Shown one piece after another: positions 23,448 through 34,668 of a stretch of DNA of 64,000 nucleotides. The DNA comes from Artocarpus heterophyllus (lineage: Eukaryota; Streptophyta; Magnoliopsida; Rosales; Moraceae). Below the pieces are notes generated by a model. The model saw only the letters and a program-made list of their open reading frames with translations, had not been told where the DNA came from and did not search any database. The DNA lies in assembly GCA_025403435.1 (NCBI GenBank), contig CM046348.1, positions 25,975,899 through 26,039,898 of the forward strand, given 5' to 3'. The translations under genes were made by a program, and so were the position numbers. Each line of letters starts with the position of its first letter. The first letter of the stretch is position 1.

Positions 23448-24193
23448 GGCCACCTCCAACCCATTGCACAATTTTGGTGCTGCTTTTGCATCAAAATGGT
23501 GAAATTTTAGCATCAAACTTAAAGTTCATCTCTAACCCAATAACATCAAAAGCGCACCAAAAAGAATATTATCTACTTAACCAATTATTTCTTGATAATT
23601 ATTCATTCATATTAATACATAAATATATTATTAATTTAACTGACCATTGAAAAATAAATAAATAAATAATTAAATTACATTAAAAATATTCTACATAGCA
23701 TTATAATTTAAAATTAAATTTTATTAACTCTAATGAGTAGAAAACACTACATTAAATAAAAAGATGAAAATAAAATTACATATAATTACTTATTCTCTTG
23801 AATTAGTATATTCATCCCAAATAATTTTATTAATGTATGCATTTTACATGTTTGAATTGTAATTTTTTTTATTTTTTATTGCATATTACACAATTTTTAA
23901 ATAATTTAAAAAATTAGGGAAATTTTTGTTTAAAAATATGCAGTTTGGGGTAAAAATTAGGAATTATATAAGTTTTTAGGGTCAATTTCAGATTTTAAAA
24001 CCCAAAAAAAAAAAAAAAAAAAGGGGGGGTGGGGGGGTTGGGAATGCGATGACACAGTAGCGCCAATGAATAATGCCGCACCAGATTTTATTCAGCACCA
24101 TAGCAAGCACTGATGTGGTGTTACTGTTTGGCGCCAGGCTGGAGAGAAGAATCAACATCAATTTGCTGATTTGATGCTCGGTTGAAGACACTC
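23448..24193. mobile_element. Probable PIF/Harbinger-like non-autonomous element (MITE)
   Basis: The left end GGCCACCTCCAACCCA and the right end (read inwards GAGTGTCTTCAACCGA) match at about 10 of 16 positions and are flanked by TTA on both sides (23445-23447 and 24194-24196), as Tourist-type elements are. The 746-bp interior is non-coding, AT-rich, and includes a poly-A followed by poly-G tract at 24003-24040. The call rests on weak TIR similarity and a 3-bp duplication. Confidence 0.5.
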
Positions 24194-24230
24194 TTAGGCT
24201 GTCAAGCATAAAATGTCAAGCAGTCAAATA

Positions 24231-24506
24231 GGTTAAAGGTCGCTAGTATAATTATTACTTTAATTAAAAATTGAATGCTGAGATTAGGAAGGTCCTCTAC
24301 GTGGTATAGAAATGACCAGATAATTGTGTAACATTTTGTCACTTTCGTGTAATACATGGTTGATATTAGGTTAAAGGGTGTTAGTACAATTATTACTCTA
24401 ATAAAAAATTGAATGTTCAGATTAAGAAAGTCCTCAACCTAGTCTAGAAACCACCGGATAATTGTGTAACATTTTGTCATTTTCGTTTAATACATGATTA
24501 ATATTT
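24231..24506. repeat. Diverged tandem duplication, 138-bp unit
   Basis: Unit 24231-24368 (GGTTAAAGGTCGCTAGTA...) is repeated at 24369-24506 (GGTTAAAGGGTGTTAGTA...), both containing GATAATTGTGTAACATTTTG and AATACATG. Mismatches are scattered throughout. No coding content. Confidence 0.9.
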
Positions 24507-24806
24507 CTCTAACATCCCTGTGTGACTAGCTAGGCAATAGAACGATATGTTAACAATGTGAGTTACAAGTGTTAACGCTTAAGTAAATGGCATGCAACAC
24601 TAATAGTACACGATGTAATACTGGCTCATGTAGTTCCTTAAAAGGGCTCATGTTTGTGTAGCACCTTTGGTATGATTTTGAATTTGTATATTGTTGAGTA
24701 ATAAAATGCACATAAATGTATCAAAGATGAAGAATTGGGATTTGTATAAAGAGAGGGTGTGAAAGCTAGCTACTTCTCTCTGTTTCTCCATTTTTAAAAC
24801 CAAATG

Positions 24807-25404
24807 TGTTGTGGGTAATCTCGTAGGGCCAAGGCCCAAGGGAGAGATCAGGCCAAAGCCCAACAAGGGCCCAAGTATAAAAAGAACCTTCAACAGGTAA
24901 GAGAATTGTTCATAGCTTCTTAATAAGCTGTCATAAGTTTAAGAGGATTGGGAGCCAAAATAATTTTATTTCTAAGTTCACTAGACCTTAGGATGTGAAG
25001 TTTAAATTACAAAATGGGCAATTGAGTCTCCATAAAATCAGGGAATTTAGAACTTCGTGCATAATATGAGAAAGTCAAACATGAAGATAGTGAAAATAAA
25101 ATCAGAAAAATGAATATTTCTAACATTATTAGGCTTTTATTTATTATTTCATTTCATTATTTCACACAAACTTGTAACTACAAATAAGGGTAGAAAAGCC
25201 CAAAGAAGGGACTTTTGGCTCTTATATTGTCGTGTATTCTCAAAAGAATAGTGAAGAAACTCTCTAAAGAGTGGACGTAGCTTACATAAGTGAACCACTA
25301 TAATTTCTGGTGTCGTTATTTTTATGTACTTTAATTCCTTGTTTTATGTAAATACCATGAGTGATTTATGAGGATTATTGTTGATTAATTTTTCAACATC
25401 AACA
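24807..25404 (+). repeat. 5' LTR of the gypsy element
   Basis: Starts TGTTGTGGGTAATC and ends CAACATCAACA. TATA-like AAGTATAAAAAG is near 24871. It is followed by ATTGGCTCTAAAAGG, where the primer-binding site should be, though this is not a clear match to a common tRNA end. It aligns with 48100-48698 across its full length with many substitutions. Confidence 0.9.
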
Positions 25405-25481
25405 ATTGGCTCTAAAAGGAGGGCCAAATTTATATAAAGGATAGAACCTCCCATCCCATAATATCACTCTCATGAATCATC

Positions 25482-27200
25482 ATGGTGACACATACCAAAC
25501 TTCCGGAGGTAACTACTTTGCCAATCAGGGAGATGAACAATATGTTGCAGGTGGCGTTGACAGTGTTTGAGGCTTAAGGAGAGGCAAACAACCTTCAAGG
25601 GCCACCTTTCTAAAGCAAAGGGTTGAAAGAATGAGTGGATTGTGCAAGAAGATCTAGGCAACCCTCGAAGACATTTAGGGCAGGGGTGGTAATGCCGCAG
25701 GTAATGACCTGGGAGACCAAGGCAATCATCATGCTGGTAACCAAAATGATGGTGGCCAACAAGTTGCCTTGAAGGAACCGAAGAGAATGAAGGTGGCCAC
25801 CCAAAGAGAGCAAACTCGATAGGCAACCGAGAAAGGAGACAAAGAGCAATTTAGTCCAAGCCCAAGAACAAGTAGTAGGCTAGCAGAATCAACAGTGGAA
25901 TACAGGACTTCCTTCTCTTCTGCCGAAATGTGAAGCTAGACAGGATACAACTTCAGTTCTAAATGGCAACAACTACGGGATCAATTGTGTAGAGATGATC
26001 TGAGGGATCACCTACATTTTAGGAGAGTTGTTGCTTAAGGAAACAATCCTAACCTTGTAGATTTCCCAGCTGTCGATCAGCTAGCAAACAATCCTCAGGT
26101 TGACCCTTACTTTATTGCCCAATAGGTAAATCAACAGTGACAAGTCGCCCTGAAACTCTTGACAGGTGAGACTAAACGCCTAGTGGGACAAGTCAGAAAA
26201 TTGAAGGATAAGCTCAATGTCCACTATGAAGAGGAGATAATAGACTCCAACCCTTTCTCTCCTACAATCAAGAATGCTCCTCTTCCAAAAAAGTTCAAAC
26301 CGCTACAAATGACTCCTTATGAAGTATGAACTGACCCCAACGGCTATATTCAGATTTATGAGTTATATATGGAATTATACAAGGTACCAGACGAGATCAT
26401 GTGTCGAGATTTTAGTCAAACTCTCGTGAGTTCTACTAGATGATGGTTCAGAAGTTTGAAGGTAGGAAGCATTATATGCTTCGAGGACATAAAGATCGCT
26501 TTTCTTGACCAGTTTGTAGGAGTCAGAGCTCTCCTCCCATCAAAAGAAAAGTTTCGTTTCTTAACTCAAGGGCCAAAGGAATCTTTGAAGAATTAGCTCG
26601 CGAGATATACCAAGGAGTGGCCATGATTGATGATATTACCAAATATGTCGCCCTTATAAGGGCACTCAGCTGTATAAGGACAGATATTCCCTTCGAGGAT
26701 GATCTCGACTGCAAAAGTGTCGTCGTACAGGGAGTTTTTGGAAAAAGCTCGAGGTTTGATAAATCAGGAAGAAGTAAAGGGCCCGATTCACAGGCAAGTT
26801 ATGGGAGGAAGTAACATTAGTGATGGACAGAGGTCGAGCCAAAGAGGAAGGAAGAGGGATAATCCTCAGGGGCAGAGCAATGCACCGAAGTTACTAGCTT
26901 ATGATCCCTAATAGGCACTTCCTAACCAAGCAATTATCATAGATAATGTAAAACCACAAAAGCAAGAAGATGGACGACCTCGTCTACAGCAAAGATATGA
27001 CAACTACCACAACCTCACTACCTCAATAGAAGACATTCACCACAGCTTTAGCGATCAACCTTATTTACAGCATCCACCACCAATAAGGCCAAATCCAAAT
27101 AAGTGTTATCAGAACAAGTACTGCAGATTCCATGGTGATGTCGAGCACCATACAAATAAGTATACAGACTTCAAAGACGAGATTGAAAGGTTGATTAGAG
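25482..27200 (+). pseudogene. Gypsy gag, broken
   Basis: A start ATG at 25482 gives MVTHTKLPEV before stops. Downstream fragments in shifting frames show gag-like sequence, e.g. SRAKGIFEELAREIYQGVAM at about 26560-26625 followed by a conserved-looking 'IDDITKY' segment, and later CRFHGDVEHHTNKYTDFKDE near 27125-27185, which resembles the zinc-knuckle-adjacent region of Tat-type gag (CxFHxxxGH-like). Many stops and frameshifts. Confidence 0.65.
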
Positions 27201-27539
27201 AAGGTTAGCTACACAAATATAGAGTCAATAGAAACAACAAGAGGAATGATAGCAAAAATGATCGTAGAAATGATTAGAGAAATGATGGCCGATGACAAGA
27301 AAATGATCATCAGGAGAACAATATAACAAAGCCCATAGGTGTAACTTGCACTATTTTTAGAGAACCATACATAAAAGACGACTCTAGGAAGTCCCAAAAG
27401 AATTATGCTTATGAGGCAAGAGAAAATTTAAAGCAGAGATATATAAATGTGTTGACAAGCAGACCGACTAAGGTCCCGAAATATGAAAAAACAAAGATTG
27501 TATTCTCCGAAAAAGATGCACATGGAGTTCATTCACACA

Positions 27540-28732
27540 AAATGATGCCTTGGTGGTCGAGGCAATTATTGGAAATTACACCGTGTGTCACATTCTGATG
27601 GATAATGGTATCTCTATCGATATAATATACACTGATTGTTTAAAGAAAATAGGGATCTCTATGGAACAAATGACTGTAAACTCTCGACTACTCTTTGGGT
27701 TCATAGAACCCAGCATAATCCTCGAGGAAATAATCAAGCTACCAAGAATAGTTCAAGAGAAACCATACTGTTGAATTTCTGGCAGTCAAAGAAGGAGATC
27801 AATACAACATGGTTATTGGAAGATCGACTTTGAGGGCATTAAAGTCATTACCTCTATCTGCTATTAGAATGTAAAGTTTCTTACACCAAAAGGAGTGGGC
27901 AAAATAACGAGGAAACAAGTATGAGTCGACGCTTCGGATGTGGTGCATGCATATGCAGACCAAAAGAAAATGGAGATGAGGATGGTGAACCAAGGACCTA
28001 TGGTGGGAGATATAAACCCAATTTTGGAGGAAGAGATCATTGGAATCGAGCCAGCTAAGGACCTTGTTGAGGTAAAAGTGGACAAACGGGATCCATCAAA
28101 GGTGTTGAAAGTAGGATTGGGGCTGAGCAAAAAGCAAGCAGATAAGCTCATAAAGTTCCTAGGCAACAACCTCGACATCTTTGCCTAGACTCACAAGGAC
28201 ACGGTAAGAGTTGATCTAGAGGTCCCTTGCCATCATTTGAACATCGACCTAAGCTATCCCCTAAAAAGATAAAAGAAAATGGTGACCAATGAACCCAGAG
28301 AGGTATGACGTGCTTCAAGGGGAGGTCGACAAGCTATAGAGGAACAGGTTTACCGAGGAGTCTTATTACCCTGACTGGATCTCAAACCTAGTACTTATCC
28401 GCAAGCTGAACAAGAAGTGGAGAACTTGCATAGATTTTAGTGACCAACAAAGCATGCCCTTAGGACAATTTTCATCTCCCATGAATTGATTAGCCAATCG
28501 GCGCTACCATGGAGCATGAGCTATTAAGCTTCATGGATGCTTAATTAGGCTATAACCAGATCCCTATGTACCCAGGAGATCAAGAGCATATTTCTTTTAT
28601 TACTAATAGGGGATTGTATTGATATCTCGTTATGCCCTTTGGATTGAAAAACACAAGGGCAACATACCAGCGTTTGGTGAATAAAATGTTCGCAAATAAA
28701 ATTGGGAAAACCATGGAGATATAAGTCAATGA
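27540..28732 (+). pseudogene. Gypsy protease and first part of reverse transcriptase, broken
   Basis: Protease: VVEAIIGNYTVCHILMDNGI at 27550 has DNG where the active site is normally D(S/T)G, followed by a typical GISMEQM / LFGF region. Linker to 28188 ends SKKQADKLIKFLGNNLDIFA. RT fragments follow with stops: WISNLVLI-like text near 28377, then (28621 onward) YLVMPFGLKNTRATYQRLVN and KMFANKIGKTMEI. The catalytic YVDD region lies exactly at the insertion point; the Tyr position is a TAA stop and the first Asp is Asn. The frame continues beyond the insertions at 30662-30690 and 41935. Confidence 0.82.
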
Positions 28733-30661
28733 TGTTAGAAAACGAATGCACAGTAAAATTTTAAAATTTTTCAATTAGAGTATTTTCTAAAACACAAGTT
28801 TGACATGCTATATACATAAATTAATCAAAAATCTTACTAACCTTTTGTATGTCGAAGAGCACCTGAAATCAGTGAAGAGAAGAACGTTCCACAAGAGTCT
28901 AAACCAACTAGTCTTCTTTGTTATTCTCTATCCATGATCGAAAGAGTGGGCACACGTCGTACAACTCTTCCTTCGGTGACTTTTCTTCCAACCAATTAAG
29001 AAGACCTAGAGCTAAGGTTCTTGATTGTGAACAATAGCCCTCAGGGAGTTTTAGATTTTCTTACACTAGAGTACTCACTCTAAACTTCTCAATTGATCTA
29101 AATAACCAAGAAAACTCACCCCCTATTTATAGAGGTCGGACCTGCAGTTAATCATTATCAGATAAGGCTTAAAAAATTCAAATTTGGATTAACCTATGAA
29201 TCAGAAGCATAGATTATCATTAAATCGGCAGTCTAAACTTGTCCATTAGCCTGCCAAACGTGCTGCATCGGCAGGCCAAACTAGAAGATCGGCCTGCCAA
29301 ACTTGCAAAAATATGATCCTCGAGAATCTTTTATTTCTAATCTGAGATTCTCAAATAGAGCCTCAGTTTTAATTCAAATAACCCAATAAAGAAGTTATCT
29401 ATTCAAAACAATCTTATCTAGATAATGTCATAGAAAATAAATAATATCTTAATAATTTAACAAGTTTATCTTGAATTAATTCACAAAATTTATTCAACCA
29501 ATAAACAAACATGATTATCTAATCCTATCGAATTTCAGTCAAACTAATAATTTAACATAAGTCATCGATTTGTTAGAAAAGCACGCCGTATCATTATAGG
29601 ATTATTATGAGCTAGCAAAGAGGGACCTGATGGACCTATATAGTTTAAGATCCAATAATTATAAAATACAATATCCCATATATATATTTAATAATTATTA
29701 ACTCTAATGCTACTCCACTAAAAGCTTTGAGCTGCACTCTCAAGCTATATAAAATTACGAAGCTCTAAATAAGCTAAGTGCCCATGACATATCATAATAT
29801 GTCGTATCCCCATAGGATATTCATAATCAACTTAAGGATAAATTCATTCTTACCTTCCTCATTATTTTTATCTTACGTTCCGTTATCTCACCATTGGAAA
29901 ACTTACTATCCAAAGACAGTGTACCATTTGATTACACCATGCATCCAAAGGGCTGAGTGCTCTAATCTTTCAATTACAAGATAATGCATATAAGAGAATA
30001 TCATTAACTCTACAATAAAAGCTATGGATTCCATCCATATTTATGAATAATAGGTCTATGCTATCATGATTCATGTCTCCAACATACCGGTATGCATACT
30101 ATCGTAAAGTTAGGATGTCACCTTTTGATACATCAAATGACATAAGTTAAGATAACGGGCCCATCAGTCATTTCAGGATTAAGATACAACATATATGATT
30201 GTCTAAAGTAAATTAATTTGCACAGACAAAATTATTAATCTAAATCAATTCAACTTGATGTCCTGATCCAACACATCATCATCTATGACAATATATCAAT
30301 GTTTCTACTCATTGAGTCCCATTTCGATGGCCAAGACAAGCTATCTCCCGTTAGGGATGTAGACAACATAACAATCATAGCATGAATAAAGCACTCAACT
30401 TTATTCCTCGATTGCGGATCTTATGATTTAGACAGTCACCTTTAAGATTTATGTCTTTCGCATAACCTGTCCATCATATGCATGGTTCTTAAAGGTTTAG
30501 ATCAACAGTCTTAGACTTTTCTTTACTTATCATATATTTAACAAATATGAACGCAAAGAGGACAACATTTAGTACATGAACAATAAATAAACTCTTTATT
30601 GACAAAATGTCTCCAAAAACATATTACAACATTTTACTCCTTAAGGACACCATGTCTAACA
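28733..30661 (-). repeat. Solo Angela-type LTR inside gypsy RT
   Basis: 1,929 bp, minus orientation. It starts TGTTAGACATGGTG at 30661 and ends ...CTAACA at 28733. It matches both LTRs of the copia at 30696-41929 over its length. No internal sequence accompanies it. Flanks are AATGA (728-732) and GACAA (30662-30666), which are not identical; they would be the same 5-mer with three transitions, so age is a possible explanation, as is recombination between two elements. Confidence 0.85.
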
Positions 30662-30695
30662 GACAATATACTAATAAAATCAGTGAAGGAGAGTT

Positions 30696-33600
30696 TGTTG
30701 AAAAGCAGTACACAGCAGAATTTTAAAACTTTTAAATCAAAGTATTATTCAAAACACAAGTTTGACATGCTAAATACATAAATTAATAATAGATCTTACT
30801 AACCTTTGTTGTATATCGAAGCGAGCTCAAATCTATGCAGAGAAGAACGTTCCAAAAGAGCCTCAATCAACTAGTCCTCTTTGCTATTCTCTATCCACGA
30901 TTGGAGTGTGGTTGGTCACATGTCATCAACTCTTCCTCTGGTGACTCTCCTTCTAACCACTTAAGAACACCTTGTTAGACATGTATGCCCTAAGGAGTAA
31001 AAATGTAATATGTTTTTGGAGACATTTTTATCAATAAAGAATATATTTATTATTCATATACCAAATTGTTGTCCTCTTTACGTTTATATTTGTTGAATGT
31101 ATGATCAGCAAACAAAAGTTTGAGACTGTCAGTCTAAACCTTGAAGAATTGGACATATGAATGACAGATTATGCGGAAGACTCAATTCTTAAGGTGACGG
31201 TCTAAAGCATAAGATCCACAATCAAGGGAATAAAGTTGAGTGCTTTATTCATGCAAAGATTGTTATGTTGTCTATATCCCTAAGGGGAGATGGTTTGTCT
31301 TGACCATCGAGGTGGACTCCGTAAATAGAAATATTTGCACATTGTCATAGATGACGATGTATTGGATCGGGACATAAAATAAATTGATTTGGATTAACAA
31401 TTCTGTCTTAGCAAATCGATTCAATTTAGATAATCATATGTATTGTATCTTAATTCAAAGATAAATAATGGGCCTGTTGTCTTGACTTATGTCTTTTGAT
31501 GTACCAAAGGGTGACATCCACATTTTATGTTGGTACGTATGCCGATACGTTAGAGGCATAACTCTTGATAGCGTAGACCTGTTATTCATAGATTTGAAAT
31601 CCATAGCTCTCTTTAGGAGTAGATGATATCCTCTTATATGCGTTATCCTGTAATTGAAAAACTAGAGTTCTCAACCATTTGGATACATAGGTGTAACCAA
31701 ATGGTATACTGTCTTTGGATAGTAAGTTTTTCGATGGTGAGATAATGGAACATAAAAGAAAAATAATCGGGAAGGTAAGACAGAATTTATCCTTAAGCCG
31801 ATTATGGATGATCCTATAGGAATACAATACATTTTGATATGTCATACAGACTTAGCTATACGAGCTTTGTAATTCTATATAACTCAAAAGTGCAGCTCTA
31901 AGCATTTAATGGAATAACGTTGGAGTTGATAATTATGAAATGTATATCTGAGATATTAGGTTTCATATTTATCAGGAGCTTGAACTATATAGGTCCATCA
32001 GGTCCCCTTTACTCGCTCATAAAAAATCCTATAACGATACAACATGTTTTTCCAATAAATAGGTGACTTATGTCAAATTATTAGATTGCTAAAATTCAGT
32101 AGGATCAGATAATTCTTGTTTGTTTATCGGTTGAATTAATTTTATGAAAAATTAATTCAAGATAAACTTGTTGAATTATCGAAATCAGACAATTTATGTC
32201 TGTTTATCCGTTAAATTAATTTTGAATAAATTAATTCAAAATAAACTTGTTGAATTATCAGGAATATTTATTTTCCTAAAGATTATCTAGATATGACTAT
32301 TTTAATCAGATAACTTCTCTATTGGGTTATTTGAATTAAAACTGAGGCTCTATCCCAAGAATCTTGAGTAGGAAATAAAGATTCGTAGGGATAAAAAATC
32401 GTAAGTTGAGTAGGCCAATCATTAGATTTTGCTTGCCGATAGAGTAAGTTCGGCAAGCCGATCTGCCAGTTCGGCCTGCCGACCGAATGATTTCTGATCA
32501 CGCATTTTTGGACATGATTTCTTATCTAATATTGATTTTGATTCAAATTTTCAAGGGCTTATTTGATAAGGACTTACCCTTGGGCCCAACCTCTACAAAA
32601 GGAGGAGTGAGACTCATTGTTATTTAGATCAATTGAGAGATTAAGAGTGAGACTCTGTTGGTAAGACTCTGAAAGTTCCTAGAGCTATCGTTCACACATC
32701 ACGAACTATAGCTTTGGGTTTTCTCAATTGGTTGGAAGGAGAGTCGCCTGGTGGAAAAGGTATACAAGTGTGCCCACACACACACCGATCGTGGATAAAG
32801 AGTAGCAAAGAAGACTAGTTAGTTGAAGCTTTTCTAGAGCGTTGCTTCTCTTCACAGATTGCAAAGCTTTTTGGCAAACAACATTAGTAAGATCTGGTTA
32901 ATTTATGCATATAGCATGTCAAACTTGTATTTTAGAAAATACTCTGTATAAAATCTTTTAAAATGATGATGCGTACTATTATTCCAACACACCTAGGACT
33001 AAGGTTCTTGATGTTGAACAATAGTTCTCAGGGAGTTTGAGAGTTTCTCAACCCAGAGTACTCACTCTATGCTTCTCAAATGATCTAAATAACTAAGAAA
33101 ACTCACCATTTATTTATAGTGGTCAAGTTTGGGGTTAAACCTTATCAGATAAGGCCTCAAAATTTGAGTCTAAATCAACCATTGGTGAAAAACACGTCAA
33201 AAACATGTATACAAAATATCGCATGATCAGCAACTTACTCCATCGGCAAGCTGAAGTTTCCCATCGGCCTGCCGAACTTACGATAATCTTGATCCCTAAG
33301 AAAATCTTATTTTCCACCCAAGAATCTTAGATAAAGCCTCAATTTTTAATTGAAATAATCTAATAAAAAAGTTATCTAATTAAGACAATCAGATCTAGAT
33401 AATCCCATAGAAAATAAAATATTATCCAAATAATTCAACATGTTTATCTTGAATCATTTTACAAAATTAATTCAACTGATAAACTAATATGAATTATTAA
33501 ATCCAATCTTGTTGAGTTTCAGCCAATCTAATAATTTAACCTAAGTCACCAATATGTAGAAAAAAACATGCCGCATCGTTAAAGGATTTATAATGAGCTA

Positions 33601-34630
33601 TCAAAGGAGACCCGATAGATATATGTAGTTCAAGCTCCTATACTTATAAAATATAATATCCTATATACATATTTTATACTTATCAATTCTAACGCTACTC
33701 CACTAAAAGCTTAGAACTGCACTCTCAAAATATATAAAATTACGAAGCTTCAATAAGCCAACCCTCCATGACATATCATAATGTATTACATCCCCATAGG
33801 ATATTCATAATCGGCTTAAGGATAAATTTCGTTTTACCTTCCCGATTATTTTTATCTTATGTTCCATTATCACACCATCAGAATACTTACTATCCATAGA
33901 TAGTATACCATTCGGTTACACCTATGTATCTAAATGGTTGAGTGCTCCAGTCTTCCAATTACAGGATAATGCATATAAGATAATACCATTAACTCTACAA
34001 AAAGAGTTATGGACTCCAAATCTATGAATAATGAGTTTATGTGAATCAAGAGTCATGTCTCCAACATACCCATATGCGTACCATCATTAAGCTAGGATGT
34101 CACCTTTTGGTACATCAAAAGACATAAGTTAAGAATACGGGCACATTAGTCATTTTAAGATTAAGACACAATACATATGATTGTTTAAAGTAAATTGATT
34201 TGCACAAATGGAATTATTAATCAAATCAATTCAAATTTTATGTTGCAATCCAATACATCGTCACATGCACCACTGTTTCTACTCGCGAAGTCCCACTCCG
34301 ATGACCAAAACAAGCCATCTCTCGTTAGGGATGAAGACAACATAACAATCTTAGCATGAATAAAGCACCCAACTTTATTCCCTTGATTGAGGATCTTATG
34401 ATTTAGACCATCACCTTTAAGATTCATGTCTTTCGCGTAATCTATCCATCATATGCACGATTCTTAAAGGTTTAGATTGACACTCTTAGACTTTTGTTTG
34501 CTTATCATACATTCAACAAATATAAAAGCAAAGATGACAACATTTGGTAAATGAACAATACTCTTTATTGATAAAATGTCTCTAAAAACATATTATAACA
34601 TTTTACTCCTTAAAGACACCATGTCTAACA
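30696..34630 (-). repeat. 3' LTR of the Angela-type copia, split by a solo LTR
   Basis: Minus orientation: begins TGTTAGACATGGTG at 34630, runs to 32990, is interrupted by 30973-32989, and resumes at 30972 to end TTTTCAACA at 30696. Without the insert and the extra 5-bp target copy it is about 1,913 bp, matching the 5' LTR (1,906 bp). Confidence 0.92.
30973..32989 (+). repeat. Solo Angela-type LTR in plus orientation
   Basis: 2,017 bp from TGTTAGACATG to ATTCCAACA, flanked by CACCT on both sides (30968-30972 and 32990-32994). It lies inside the 3' LTR of the same family but in the opposite orientation, making a large inverted repeat with the surrounding LTR and with the other minus-orientation copies. 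Confidence 0.95.
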
Positions 34631-34642
34631 ATCTCCCACTTA
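34631..34642 (-). other. Polypurine tract of the Angela-type copia
   Basis: Minus strand AAGTGGGAGAT immediately before the 3' LTR start at 34630. Confidence 0.85.
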
Positions 34643-34668
34643 CACTAAGTGAGTAAATATGACATATA

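Noticed and set aside
24003..24040. Poly-A followed by G-rich tract suggestive of a retroposon tail or quadruplex
   Set aside because: Only one side of a retroposon structure is seen and the G-run is interrupted; treated as part of the MITE-like repeat.
25470..25826. Minus-strand ORF of 118 residues
   Set aside because: Antisense to gypsy gag; no domain, no counterpart to the antisense ORF at 47139-44922.
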